Shown here: positions 17,402-25,866 of the stretch, one piece after another
How the letters are laid out: every line of letters begins with the position of its first letter
Position numbering within the stretch: the first letter of the stretch is position 1
Source: CAYRES01 sp964423425
Lineage (GTDB): Bacteria > Actinomycetota > Thermoleophilia > RBG-16-64-13
Length of the DNA: 64,000 nt
Direction of reading: 5' to 3'
Assembly: GCA_964423425.1 (NCBI GenBank)
Contig: CAYRES010000013.1
Location: forward strand, 11,679-75,678
Notes under the pieces: generated by a model
The model's input: only the letters and a program-made list of their open reading frames with translations
Database searches by the model: none
What the model was told of the DNA's origin: nothing
Program-made: the position numbers and the translations under genes

Positions 17402-18133
17402 TCAGAGCTGAGCGAGAGCCTCCCGGCCGCGAAACGGGTCAAACTCACCCAGGATCTCGGCGACTTTGTGGAAGTCGAGGAGGAACTCCTTCTCTGCACA
17501 TCTTTTCGCAGACTCATCGGTGAGAGCAAGGACGCGGAGGGGATCGGCTGTGACCAACACGGTAGGAACGAACCCGGGGTGGAACAGCCTTTGATGGGAA
17601 ACCTCAGGGTCGACGTCCTGCCCCAGCACCACCTCGGCTGCGAACTCTCCGAGGCAGAGGACAACTTCGGGCTTTACCACGGCAATCTCCGCGTGCAGCA
17701 GCCGGCGGCAGGCTTCCACCGCTGCCTGGTGGACTTCTGCACCACCACACCCTTCGCTGCCTGCCGGCCTCGCGTGGCCGTTGCTGATTCCCTGCAGGCA
17801 GTGCTTGACGGCGTTGGTGAAGTACACGTCGGGAAGCCCAAGCCCCGTGCGCCTCAGGTTGTCTTCGAGGAGGACTCGCACGGATCCCACGAAGGGTTCT
17901 CTCTCAGCGACACCCTCTGGACTCGGGGTGCCGCCCACGATCATGAGACGGGCAGAGGCGGGACCGGACCCGGGAACCGCTGGGCCTATCTCGTGGGGGG
18001 GATGGCAATCCCTGCAATGTGCGATGCACTCCCGGACCAAGGAGAGCAGGGTCTCCGGAGAATGTGCGCCCGGTTTCTTCAGTTTCTCCTCAAGGAGCGT
18101 GCGTGTGTCGCGGATCTCATCGCTCGGGGTCAT
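17402..18133 (-). CDS. Uracil-DNA glycosylase superfamily protein (Fe-S type) with altered active-site motifs
   Basis: 243 residues. The fold signature of family 4/5 iron-sulfur UDGs is visible: an N-terminal CRDC pair, a FTNAVKHC segment with the third cysteine, a CRRLL segment with the fourth, and KPEVVLCLGEFAAEVVLG. The catalytic motifs are unusual. The first, normally GEAPG, is GGTPSPEG. The second, normally HPS or HPG followed by LLR, appears as TADPLRVL. It may act on a different lesion or have lost activity. AAGGA lies 6 bases before the ATG. The band-7 gene upstream ends 17 bases away, so the two are probably co-transcribed. Confidence 0.72.
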   Translation of the reverse strand: MTPSDEIRDTRTLLEEKLKKPGAHSPETLLSLVRECIAHCRDCHPPHEIGPAVPGSGPASARLMIVGGTPSPEGVAEREPFVGSVRVLLEDNLRRTGLGLPDVYFTNAVKHCLQGISNGHARPAGSEGCGGAEVHQAAVEACRRLLHAEIAVVKPEVVLCLGEFAAEVVLGQDVDPEVSHQRLFHPGFVPTVLVTADPLRVLALTDESAKRCAEKEFLLDFHKVAEILGEFDPFRGREALAQL

Positions 18134-18150
18134 GTGCTGTTCCTTGATCG

Positions 18151-19047
18151 CTACTTCCTCACTGGTGTCCTTGAAGGTCTTGGCCCGGAAGGTGCGACAG
18201 GCACTACTCCGGCCAACTCACCGATGACGTTGACGAGTTCTGCATCGCCGGGAACCACCACCTTGGCATTCTGGTACAGGGCTCGTTCCACCGCTTCAAG
18301 TTTCCGGAGCAGTTGGGCGTTTCCGATGAAGTACTCATTGGCGGCCTCGTTGACGAGCTTGATGGCGAGGGCCTCCCCTTCAGCTGCGAGTATCTTCGCC
18401 TGCTTGACACCCTCGGCCTTCTTGATTTCCGCCCGCCGTTGCCCGTCGGCCTGCGTCTCCACCGCGGTGGCAAAATCGATGGCCGCGATCTTCTCGTTCT
18501 CGGCTTTCACTACCTTGTTCATAGTCTCCTGGACGTCGGCGGGAGGGTCGATCTCTTTGAGTTCCGTCCGGAGTATCTCGATGCCCCAGCTGGAGGTCTC
18601 CTGCTTGAGGGTGGCGCGGAGCTCTTCGTTGATCTTGCCCCGCTCACTGTTCGCGGACTTCAGTGTGAGGGTGCCGATGATGTTTCTGAGGGTGGTTCTC
18701 GCGAGGTTGACTATTTGGAACTGGTAGGCGGCGACGTTGTATTGGGATGCCTTCACGCTCTCCTCGTCCGCTTTCACCTTCAGATAGACCTGGGCGTCGA
18801 CCTTGGCGTTCAGGTTGTCGTTGGTGATGATGGTTTGAGGCGCCGCCTCCACCAAGGTCTCGCGAATATCGACTTGGAACATCCTCTCCACCAGCGGGAT
18901 GATCAGGTGGAAGCCCGGCTCGGCGTACCTGTTGTACTTGCCGAAGCGTTCGACCAAGCCACGGTGCGTTGGGCGCACGATCCGGATGCCGAGCGCCACT
19001 ATCACAATGACGACGACCACGGAGGGCACTATCACCAACCAGGTCAT
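18151..19047 (-). CDS. SPFH/band-7 (stomatin-like) membrane protein
   Basis: 298 residues. One N-terminal transmembrane helix is followed by an SPFH domain starting IRIVRPTHRGLVERFGKY, with PGFHLIIPLVE and the VDIRETLVEAAPQTIITNDN segment. A long alanine/glutamate-rich coiled coil (KVVKAENEKIAA onward) and a short proline-rich tail end the protein. Stomatin-like proteins oligomerise in the membrane and organise or control other membrane proteins. No NfeD partner is adjacent. AAGGAG 5 bases before the ATG at 19047 sets the start, although the frame is open further upstream. Confidence 0.88.
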   Translation of the reverse strand: MTWLVIVPSVVVVIVIVALGIRIVRPTHRGLVERFGKYNRYAEPGFHLIIPLVERMFQVDIRETLVEAAPQTIITNDNLNAKVDAQVYLKVKADEESVKASQYNVAAYQFQIVNLARTTLRNIIGTLTLKSANSERGKINEELRATLKQETSSWGIEILRTELKEIDPPADVQETMNKVVKAENEKIAAIDFATAVETQADGQRRAEIKKAEGVKQAKILAAEGEALAIKLVNEAANEYFIGNAQLLRKLEAVERALYQNAKVVVPGDAELVNVIGELAGVVPVAPSGPRPSRTPVRK

Positions 19048-19351
19048 GTGAGCTCCTTCCGCTGAGAGCGACGGGACGCGTGCGGCAGGCCGAGGGTTAC
19101 GACTATCGCTCATAGTAGAGCCAGACGAGGCCGGCGTCAAAGAGACCCTCCTGTCCGGACACGCGGCCCGAAATGGTGAGGGGCCGCTCACCGGATGAGG
19201 CGTCGGAGGCGCTCCGGTATGCTCCGATCCCCACGAAGACCAAAGGAGAGTCCCGGAGCGATCACGTCCGGCACTGTGGTTTCGAGGTCTCACTGGAGGT
19301 CTACCCGGTTGGATGGCCTGCCGCCGCCACCGGTGTTGCCCGCCGGTTTCG
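19048..19351. other. Intergenic region upstream of the band-7 gene
   Basis: About 304 bases separate the moxR stop from the band-7 start, both on the minus strand. It contains the band-7 promoter described separately. I see no other gene-like feature. Confidence 0.5.
19112..19140 (-). promoter_or_regulatory. Promoter of the band-7 gene
   Basis: On the minus strand TTGACG and TACTAT are separated by exactly 17 bases. The pair lies about 65 bases upstream of the band-7 start. This is one of the best sigma-70-type promoters in the window. Confidence 0.6.
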
Positions 19352-20332
19352 TCAGCCTTCTTCCACCGGCACCGGCACGGTGTCCGCAATGTCGGCGATG
19401 ATGTGCTCGGCTGTATGCTCGCGAAGCCTGGCTTCGGTCTTCGGGATGAGGCGATGAGCGAGAGTCGGTACCGCGAGGTGCTTCACGTCGTCGGGCAGGA
19501 CATGCCGGCGCCCCCGAATGGCTGCGAGTGCCTGCGCGGCTCGGTGGAGGGCGAGAGAGGCGCGAGGGCTTGCCCCCAACCGCACGTCGGCGTGGTCCCT
19601 GGTTGCGCGCACCAGACTTACCATGTAGGCGCGGACGGAATCCTCCACGTACACGTGCCGGCACAGTTTGACGAGACCGAGCAGCTCGCCTGCGCCGGTC
19701 ACGGCCTCCAGGTTGTCGAGTGGGTTCTCTTCTCGGAAGCGGGAAAGCACGGCGGTCTCCTCCTCCTCGGAGGGGTAGCCCATCTCCACACGAAGCAGGA
19801 AGCGATCGAGCTGGGCTTCGGGGAGAGGAAAGGTTCCCTCCAGCTCCACGGGGTTCTGGGTGGCCATCACCATGAAAGGCTGCGGAAGCTTCACCGTCTG
19901 CCGGTCCACGGTCACCTGTTGTTCCTGCATTGCTTCGAGGAGGGCCGATTGAGTACGTGGGGTGGCGCGGTTGATCTCGTCCACCAGGACGATGTTTGTC
20001 ATGAGGGGGCCGGGCCGGAACTCGAAGGTGCCGGAAGCTTGGCTGTAGACCTCGATACCCGTGATGTCGGAGGGTAGGAGGTCGGGTGTGCACTGGATGC
20101 GGCGAAAGTCGCAGCCGAGCGAGCGAGCGAGCGAGCGGGCGAGTATGGTCTTGCCCACTCCGGGGACATCTTCAACCAACACGTTGCCCTCCGCGAGCAA
20201 CGTCACCATCATGAGTTCGGTGACGGCGCTCTTTCCCACGATGACCTTGCCCACGTTGCCGATGACTCGGTCAGCCACCGACTTGGTGCGAAGCGCCTCC
20301 TCCTCAGAAAGCTGCGTGGCCCGTGTATCCAT
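19352..20332 (-). CDS. MoxR-family AAA+ ATPase
   Basis: 326 residues. Walker A is EDVPGVGKT, Walker B is IVLVDEINRA, and sensor-1 lies in MVMATQNPVELEGTFPLPEAQLDRF, a MoxR hallmark. A C-terminal lid follows. MoxR ATPases act as chaperones, often activating partner proteins encoded next to them. It is the last gene of the DUF58-DUF4129-MoxR operon, and its first 29 bases overlap the end of the DUF4129 gene. GGAGG lies 3 bases before the ATG. Confidence 0.92.
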   Translation of the reverse strand: MDTRATQLSEEEALRTKSVADRVIGNVGKVIVGKSAVTELMMVTLLAEGNVLVEDVPGVGKTILARSLARSLGCDFRRIQCTPDLLPSDITGIEVYSQASGTFEFRPGPLMTNIVLVDEINRATPRTQSALLEAMQEQQVTVDRQTVKLPQPFMVMATQNPVELEGTFPLPEAQLDRFLLRVEMGYPSEEEETAVLSRFREENPLDNLEAVTGAGELLGLVKLCRHVYVEDSVRAYMVSLVRATRDHADVRLGASPRASLALHRAAQALAAIRGRRHVLPDDVKHLAVPTLAHRLIPKTEARLREHTAEHIIADIADTVPVPVEEG

Positions 20333-21737
20333 GCTCCTCCGTCTCGCTGATCGGGGATGCAGCCCCGTGTCTCAGGCTGCGCCTGCTGTGTCTCAAGCGG
20401 TCGAGTTCTTCCCGCGTCGGTGGTTGCGCACCGTACTTCGCCCTCACATAGGCTTCGGTAAGGTGGGCTACCTCCGCTCGATGGCCCGGAAGGGCGGCCG
20501 CCAAGGTGTGCTGATACTCAAAGGGGGTCTGGGCGGCAAGGCGGGGAACACCCGACTCCGCCCCCCAGCGTAACATGTCGACGTAGAGGCGGCGTATGGT
20601 GGCCGTCTGAGGTGGCTCTCCCTGAGGCGTCCGGCGAAGCCGGGCACGCGAGAAGAGCCGGCCGAACCATGAGACCACCCGGCGCAGCAGCCGGGCAAGA
20701 TCGGCCCGGAAGCCGCCGGAGATCGACTCCATCTCCGCTCTGCCGTCTCCCGCCCTGCGCCGCATCCAGTCAAAGAGCTGGGAGGCGGCACGCCACAGGG
20801 CAAAAAGGACCAGTCCGGCGAAGAGAATGCCGTACACGATTCTGCCGGGTTTCACCAGCCATGCAGGAGGCCCGAGGGAGAAGCCCTCGCCCTCATCGGC
20901 CGGGAGTGGGGAGACGGTGGTGGGGGTCGGCATCGTCTCGGGGGAAGAGGTCGAGAACAACCCCGCGAGAACATCGAGGAGCCGTTCGAGTAGGTGCCAC
21001 CCGGCGCGCATACCGCGGGCGATGATCTGTGCCAGCTCCGGAACGAAGAAGGCCCCAGCGAAGAGTCCCAGGATGAGTATCAGGCCCACGCTGAGGAGGA
21101 GCATGCTCCACCAAGGCCCGCCGCCGAAGGAGAAGAGATAGCCGCCTCCGCCTTCGGTGCGCGAGGCGGCCGCCCCTATGAGGCCAAGTCCCACGAAGAC
21201 CAAGGCCATACCAACCGACCATGATTGGTCGAGCCCTGCGAGCTGTGCCAACAGCATGCTTGCGGCAAAGATGATGAGTCCGAATTGGAACCTCGCTACT
21301 ACGGTGCCGAAGTCCTTGGGCACGTGGGCAAGACGCACGCCCAGCCAGTAGAGCGGTCCGCCGGCCAGCACGACGAATACCGGCGGCTGCACACCATCCA
21401 GTATGGCGGCGAACGATGCGAGCACGTCGGCCGGCCAAGAGCTGTCGAAGAGAGCCGTCTGCGGATAGAGCACCACTTTCAAGAGAAGAAGCGTGAAGAG
21501 GGGCCACACGGCCCAGGTGAGCACGCGGGCGGGGAGGCGGCTCACACCGGCGGCGTCAAGTCCCCGGCATAATGCGAAGGAGGCGAGGTACAGAATCAGC
21601 AAGGGGAAGATGGGCAGGGACGTGTCAAGAAGCGTGGCGGCCAAGGTGAGCAACACGAAGAGCCAGGCTAGCTCCATGCCGGAGAGGGCGACGGCCACAA
21701 TGGTGTTTCGGAGTCGCACCTGTGTGCTGCCGTCCAT
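20304..21737 (-). CDS. DUF4129 multi-pass membrane protein
   Basis: 477 residues. About six hydrophobic helices occupy the first 230 residues. A Pro/Thr-rich linker, another helix near 295, and a cytosolic C-terminal DUF4129 domain follow, with YVDMLRWGAESGVPRLAAQTPFEYQ. Related proteins are often fused to, or encoded beside, transglutaminase-like domains, but no such domain is seen here. It starts two bases after the DUF58 stop and overlaps moxR at its end, so the three proteins are very likely made together and may form one membrane complex. Confidence 0.82.
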   Translation of the reverse strand: MDGSTQVRLRNTIVAVALSGMELAWLFVLLTLAATLLDTSLPIFPLLILYLASFALCRGLDAAGVSRLPARVLTWAVWPLFTLLLLKVVLYPQTALFDSSWPADVLASFAAILDGVQPPVFVVLAGGPLYWLGVRLAHVPKDFGTVVARFQFGLIIFAASMLLAQLAGLDQSWSVGMALVFVGLGLIGAAASRTEGGGGYLFSFGGGPWWSMLLLSVGLILILGLFAGAFFVPELAQIIARGMRAGWHLLERLLDVLAGLFSTSSPETMPTPTTVSPLPADEGEGFSLGPPAWLVKPGRIVYGILFAGLVLFALWRAASQLFDWMRRRAGDGRAEMESISGGFRADLARLLRRVVSWFGRLFSRARLRRTPQGEPPQTATIRRLYVDMLRWGAESGVPRLAAQTPFEYQHTLAAALPGHRAEVAHLTEAYVRAKYGAQPPTREELDRLRHSRRSLRHGAASPISETEEHGYTGHAAF

Positions 21738-21739
21738 CG

Positions 21740-23029
21740 CTAGGCCACCCCTGTTTCTGTTACGACCACCCCGGGGTCACTCAACGCTGTGGAGCCGCCG
21801 ATCTCCTCCGGGACGGTCCTCCGGTGGGGGTGCTCGCCTCGGGCCGGAGGGTATACTCGGTGCCAGCGAACACCGGCGGGCAGGGAATCGCTGTCGCCCC
21901 TCCCTGCCAGGAAGCCCATCACCCGATGTCTCGTCCGCACGAGGTCGGCCATGAGCGCGTGGAGTGCCGGTGGTACCGAACCCACGACAAAGGCGAGCGT
22001 ACCTCCGAAACCGAGCTCGATGCGCTCCCGCTCGTAGAACTCCGTGATGGGAGCGTCGACTTCGGCCGTCGTCTTGGCAAGCGCCTCGAGGAGGTAGGCG
22101 AGGCCTTCCGTTCCGCCGATGGGCGGAATACGAGCGGGCCGGCCCGTGTCGGCCAACCGTGTGTTGACGAACAGCCCGGTCTGCACCTTTCTCTCTGCGA
22201 GATACCGGCCTATCGATCCTGCGGTGCTGACCCCGAGTTCGAGAGACGTGCCGTCTTCGTCCGTGAAAGTGTCGACGGCGAGGAACATGGTGACCTTGAG
22301 GTCGGTGGTGAATTCGAAGAGCTTGACTTGGAGCGCGCGCCGGCGGGCGCTCGCTTTCCAGTGGATGCGGCGGGGGTTGTCACCTGGCTCGTACTCCCTC
22401 ACGCCGGCGAGGCGCGAAGGGTCTTCGAAGATGTGGAGGTCTGGGGCTGCGTCACCAGTGTGGGCGAGAGAGGGAACGGCGAGTTCCGGAAGGTGGAAGA
22501 GGCGGGGGTAGACGATGATGTGGTCGCCGGTGGACTGCACGAGGGTGCGGGGATGAAGGCCGAAGATGTCTCCTGAAGTCACGGAGAGCGGACCCAGCGG
22601 GTAGTAGCCTCGTGTGGTGGCGGTCAACGTGTGTGTGAACACAGCCGCCGAATACCACAACAACGGCGTCTGCCGGACGACGGTGGCAACGCCGGGTTGC
22701 TCGGAGGGGCCTCCCTCGGTGGGGAGGAGGGCTGCGGGTATCTCATCCCGCACCTCCACCCACGGCAAGGGCAGCAGCTTGCGGTTGACCACTCGCAGTC
22801 TCATGGTGACCTGCTCGCCCGGGAATACCCGCGTCTCTTCGAGCTGTCGTTCCGCGTGGAGCGACCTGAGCGACAGAGAACTCCACAATTTGGTGAGGAG
22901 ACCGGTCGACACCGCGAGTCCGAGAAGCACGGCAAGTGGTGTGTACCCGGCCCAAGCGGCAAGCGCCAGTGCGGCAAGACCTGCGATCAGTATAGGGGTG
23001 TTGAGAAGAGGACTTACGGGCCGGCTCAT
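21740..23029 (-). CDS. DUF58 domain protein
   Basis: 429 residues. Two hydrophobic helices lie near the N-terminus. The DUF58 signature GVREYEPGDNPRRIHWKASAR is present near residue 210, followed by a vWA-like segment (KVTMFLAVDTF). DUF58 proteins regularly accompany MoxR ATPases and are proposed to be their targets. It is the first gene of the operon. The tiny ORF at 23122-23208 and its CsoR-like operator lie directly upstream on the same strand. Confidence 0.88.
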   Translation of the reverse strand: MSRPVSPLLNTPILIAGLAALALAAWAGYTPLAVLLGLAVSTGLLTKLWSSLSLRSLHAERQLEETRVFPGEQVTMRLRVVNRKLLPLPWVEVRDEIPAALLPTEGGPSEQPGVATVVRQTPLLWYSAAVFTHTLTATTRGYYPLGPLSVTSGDIFGLHPRTLVQSTGDHIIVYPRLFHLPELAVPSLAHTGDAAPDLHIFEDPSRLAGVREYEPGDNPRRIHWKASARRRALQVKLFEFTTDLKVTMFLAVDTFTDEDGTSLELGVSTAGSIGRYLAERKVQTGLFVNTRLADTGRPARIPPIGGTEGLAYLLEALAKTTAEVDAPITEFYERERIELGFGGTLAFVVGSVPPALHALMADLVRTRHRVMGFLAGRGDSDSLPAGVRWHRVYPPARGEHPHRRTVPEEIGGSTALSDPGVVVTETGVA

Positions 23030-23121
23030 GCGGGTGTGATTCTAGCACTGCCGACGGTATCTGGAGGAGAAGGAGGGACGCCCGGAGGCGCCCCTCGATC
23101 ATACGCTTGTGTGTACTGACG

Positions 23122-23208
23122 TTAGGCGGCAGTTTCACGTCGTGCCGAGGACCGGCTTGGGGAGCCCCCGCAACAATGGGCCACCCGAGGGATCATGAAT
23201 CTCTTCAT
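23122..23208 (-). CDS. Short ORF (28 residues) with strong ribosome binding site
   Basis: The predicted peptide starts MKRFMIPRVAHCCGG and ends in Ala-Ala. It is preceded by AAGGAGG with ideal spacing, better than most genes here, and by a -10 box and a CsoR-like operator. Two adjacent cysteines and a histidine could bind a thiophilic metal. It could be a genuine small protein, the leader peptide of the DUF58 operon, or the remnant of a longer metal-responsive gene. I do not recognise it. The evidence is its signals, not homology. Confidence 0.45.
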   Translation of the reverse strand: MKRFMIPRVAHCCGGSPSRSSARRETAA

Positions 23209-23237
23209 ACGCACCTCCTTGGGTTGGCAACACCTTA

Positions 23238-23243
23238 ATCATA
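23238..23243 (-). promoter_or_regulatory. -10 box upstream of the short ORF
   Basis: The minus strand reads TATGAT 29 bases before the ATG at 23208. The -35 position 17 bases further upstream falls inside the CsoR-like operator, the usual geometry of a repressed promoter. Confidence 0.45.
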
Positions 23244-23255
23244 CCACAGAAACAT

Positions 23256-23271
23256 ATACCTGTGGGGGTAT
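23256..23271. promoter_or_regulatory. CsoR-like (copper-type repressor) operator
   Basis: The sequence ATACCTGTGGGGGTAT is an imperfect palindrome with ATACC/GGTAT ends and a G-rich centre. It closely resembles operators of the CsoR/RcnR repressor family, which use ATACC-G-rich-GGTAT boxes. A wider symmetry (CCACAG and CTGTGG, 23244-23266) overlaps it. It covers the presumed -35 of the short ORF. No csoR gene is in the window. Confidence 0.5.
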
Positions 23272-23294
23272 CTAGCACTTTCGCACTGCCCACG

Positions 23295-25256
23295 TCACCA
23301 GACAAGCCCTAGGATCTCCTCGACCTTGTCTGCGAAATCATGGGGAGAAAACGGCTTCTCCAGGAAGAAGGCCGACTCGTCCACGCGCTCACCGTCAGAG
23401 ACGGAACCGAGTGGGTATCCGGAGATGTACAGGACCGGTAGACCTGGACATTGCTCGAGGACGATTCGCCCAAGGACATGGCCGCTCATGCCTCCCGGCA
23501 ACATGAGATCGGTGACGAGGAGATGGGGTTGCTCGGTGGAATCTTCCAGGATGCCCAGGGCCTCGTCGGCCGTTCCGGCCGCCTGCACCGTGTAGCCCTC
23601 GTGGGCGAGGACCCTCTGGAGGAGCGAACGCACGGCCGGCTCGTCCTCCACGAGGAGTATGCGTGCGCCGGAGTGATCGGGCCTTTCCTGTCCTTTGGCG
23701 GCACCCGGTTTGGGCAGGGGCGGGTTGCCTTCCACGCAGGGCAGATAGATGTGAAAGCTCGTGCCTCGGCCGAGCTCGCTGGTGAGGGCCACATGGCCGT
23801 CGCTCTGACGCACGATGCCGTACACGGTGGCCAACCCCAGTCCGGTGCCTTCACCGGTGGGCTTCGTGGTGAAGAAGGGCTCGAAGGCACGGTGGCGCAC
23901 CTCATCGGGCATGCCTGTGCCGCTGTCGCTGCAGCTGAGGCGTACCCAACGGCCGTCGGCTGCCGGTGCGTCGAGAGGGGCGTCGGGAGGAGGGGAATCG
24001 CAGGTTGCCGTGGTAATCGTGAGTGTGCCGCCTGTGGGCATGGCATCGCGGGCGTTGACGGCGAGGTTGAGGAGCACCTGCTGCAGCTGCCCGGGATCGA
24101 CCTTGACGGGAGGTGTGTGTGCCAGTGAAACTCGTAGGTCGATGTTCTCACCCAACGTGCGGCGGAGCAGTGACTCCATCTCTCTGACGACCTCATTCAC
24201 CTGGAGAACCTGTGGTTGAAGCGCCTGGCGTCGGGAGAAGGCCAATATCTGACGGGTGAGGTCGGCGGCTCGGGTGGCTGCCTTCCTTATCTCGTGTGCC
24301 GCCTCCTCCGTGCGTTCAGGTGCTTGGGGGCCGTTGTCTATGAGGAGATCGGAGTAGCCTATGATCGCCGTGAGGAGGTTGTTGAAGTCGTGGGCGATGC
24401 CGCCTGCCAGTTGTCCCACTGCCTCCATCTTCTGCGACTGGCGCAGCTGTTCCTCGAGCTCTTTCTCTTGCGTGGTGTCACTGAGGAGGCCCATCATGCC
24501 CTTGACGTGGCCGTCGGCGTCGAAGAGGGGGGCCGACCAGAGGCGCACGTTGACGAGGCTTCCGTCCCGCCTTCTTCTCACCAGGTCGACACCCTCGTGG
24601 AGCTCCCCGGCGAGGGAGCTCAACCGATGCCGCTCCGATTCCTCCCTCATCTCAGGAGAGACGTAAGGGATGGGAAGGCCGAGGACCTCATCTTCCCGCC
24701 ACCCGAATATTCGCTCGGCCGCCGGATTCCACAGCAGCACCCTCTCTTCCCGGTCGGCTTGGATGATGGCGATAGGCGCAGCCTGGATGATCGCGTTGAG
24801 TTGCTCTTCGCGTTGCCTGAGCATCTCCTCTCTCTGCGTGCGGGCCGTGATGTCCTCGATGACACCCATGGTGCCCGACACCCGGCCGGAACGATCGTAC
24901 AGAGGAGCCGAGGAAAGAAGAATACGAATGCGCGATCCGTCCTTACGTTGCCGGTTCAGCTGTAGCCCCACGTGGCCAATTCCTTGCAGCTCTTCCCGGT
25001 CAAGGCGGTCAGACTCCTCCTGCCTCTGGCTCGGGATGAAGGGCAGCGGCCTGCCGAGCACCTCGGCTTCGGTCCAGCCGAATATCCGCTCAGCGGCAGG
25101 GTTCCACAGGCGTACGAGCCTCTCCCTGTCGACCCTGATGATAGCGACCGGTGAAGCCTCGAAGAGCGCCCGAAGCTGGCCCTCGCTCTCGCGCAGGGCC
25201 TCAGCTGCAGGGGCGTCGCCCGGGTGAGGTGAAGAGCGTTGCTCGTCCCGCATCAT
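23295..25256 (-). CDS. Hybrid sensor histidine kinase (PAS-PAS-HisKA-HATPase-REC)
   Basis: 653 residues and no transmembrane helix, so cytosolic. Two PAS domains (about 25-145 and 150-275) are near duplicates, each with an RLWNPAAERIFGW-type core. The HisKA block is GGIAHDFNNLLTAIIGYSDLL with the phospho-accepting His. The ATPase has NLAVNARDAMP, DSGTGMP and GEGTGLGLATVYGIV. A C-terminal receiver starts ARILLVEDEP, with the acceptor Asp in LLVTDLMLPGG. No separate response regulator is adjacent. Such architecture usually passes phosphate to an output regulator elsewhere. There are two ATGs in tandem at the start and no clear ribosome binding site. Confidence 0.9.
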   Translation of the reverse strand: MMRDEQRSSPHPGDAPAAEALRESEGQLRALFEASPVAIIRVDRERLVRLWNPAAERIFGWTEAEVLGRPLPFIPSQRQEESDRLDREELQGIGHVGLQLNRQRKDGSRIRILLSSAPLYDRSGRVSGTMGVIEDITARTQREEMLRQREEQLNAIIQAAPIAIIQADREERVLLWNPAAERIFGWREDEVLGLPIPYVSPEMREESERHRLSSLAGELHEGVDLVRRRRDGSLVNVRLWSAPLFDADGHVKGMMGLLSDTTQEKELEEQLRQSQKMEAVGQLAGGIAHDFNNLLTAIIGYSDLLIDNGPQAPERTEEAAHEIRKAATRAADLTRQILAFSRRQALQPQVLQVNEVVREMESLLRRTLGENIDLRVSLAHTPPVKVDPGQLQQVLLNLAVNARDAMPTGGTLTITTATCDSPPPDAPLDAPAADGRWVRLSCSDSGTGMPDEVRHRAFEPFFTTKPTGEGTGLGLATVYGIVRQSDGHVALTSELGRGTSFHIYLPCVEGNPPLPKPGAAKGQERPDHSGARILLVEDEPAVRSLLQRVLAHEGYTVQAAGTADEALGILEDSTEQPHLLVTDLMLPGGMSGHVLGRIVLEQCPGLPVLYISGYPLGSVSDGERVDESAFFLEKPFSPHDFADKVEEILGLVW

Positions 25257-25339
25257 GAGTGCTGTCTGCGCATCACATCCCGTCGAGGTCTCATCACATG
25301 GATAATGGTATACCCAGGGACAGTCAAGTGCCAGAAGAG

Positions 25340-25381
25340 GGAGACGCCGGCCGGGCCGCGAACGGCCCGGCCGGCGTCTCC
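25340..25381 (-). terminator. Perfect 19-bp hairpin downstream of the thiolase operon
   Basis: The inner arms GAGACGCCGGCCGGGCCG and its exact complement flank a CGAA tetraloop, and one more G-C pair extends the stem. It lies between the OB-fold gene and the histidine kinase gene, both on the minus strand. It should form an extremely stable RNA hairpin. No U-tract follows. Confidence 0.7.
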
Positions 25382-25449
25382 GTCAGTTTCGTGCGACTCT
25401 CGCGCCGCCGAGAACCGGCCTTGGGAGTCGGTCTATGTGGTGACCGGTC

Positions 25450-25863
25450 TTACGCCTTGACTATCTCGAAAGAGAGCTGGCCGTCGTCATACTCGAGTGT
25501 CTTGACCTTGACGGCCATGCCGATGGCGAGGTCGGCGGGGTCGATGTCTTTCGAGAGGCGGGCGAAGAGCTTGAGCCCATCGGGGAACTCGACCAGCCCC
25601 ATGCTGTAGGGAGTGTCGGCCTCGAACCCAAACGGCGCGTACATGGCCGTGGTGTAGGTGGCCAGGGTACCCTCGGTGGGCATATCGAACCAGTCGACCT
25701 CGTCGGAGAAACAGGTGGTGCAGTCACCCCGGGGCGGGAAGAACTTGTCGCCACACTTCTGGCACACCGTGCCTTTGATCTCGCCCTCGGCCAAAAAGTC
25801 GACAAAAGGCGTCACTTTGGTTGCGGCCATAAAGCTTCTGCGGCCGAATTTCTCAAATCCCAT
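25450..25863 (-). CDS. Zn-ribbon/OB-fold (DUF35) partner of thiolase
   Basis: 137 residues. A rubredoxin-like zinc ribbon has CQKCGDKFFPPRGDCTTC, i.e. two CxxC pairs, and is followed by an OB-fold. Such proteins pair with SCP2-type thiolases and in archaea form a complex that channels acetoacetyl-CoA. Its gene starts 3 bases after the thiolase stop codon, so the two are translated together. The long hairpin at 25340-25381 ends the operon. Confidence 0.9.
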   Translation of the reverse strand: MGFEKFGRRSFMAATKVTPFVDFLAEGEIKGTVCQKCGDKFFPPRGDCTTCFSDEVDWFDMPTEGTLATYTTAMYAPFGFEADTPYSMGLVEFPDGLKLFARLSKDIDPADLAIGMAVKVKTLEYDDGQLSFEIVKA

Positions 25864-25866
25864 CGT

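Noticed and set aside
17297..18727. Long plus-strand open frame opposite the UDG-family and band-7 genes
   Set aside because: It is the complement of two well-supported genes with ribosome binding sites. Its translation has no domain, and high GC content favours such antisense frames.
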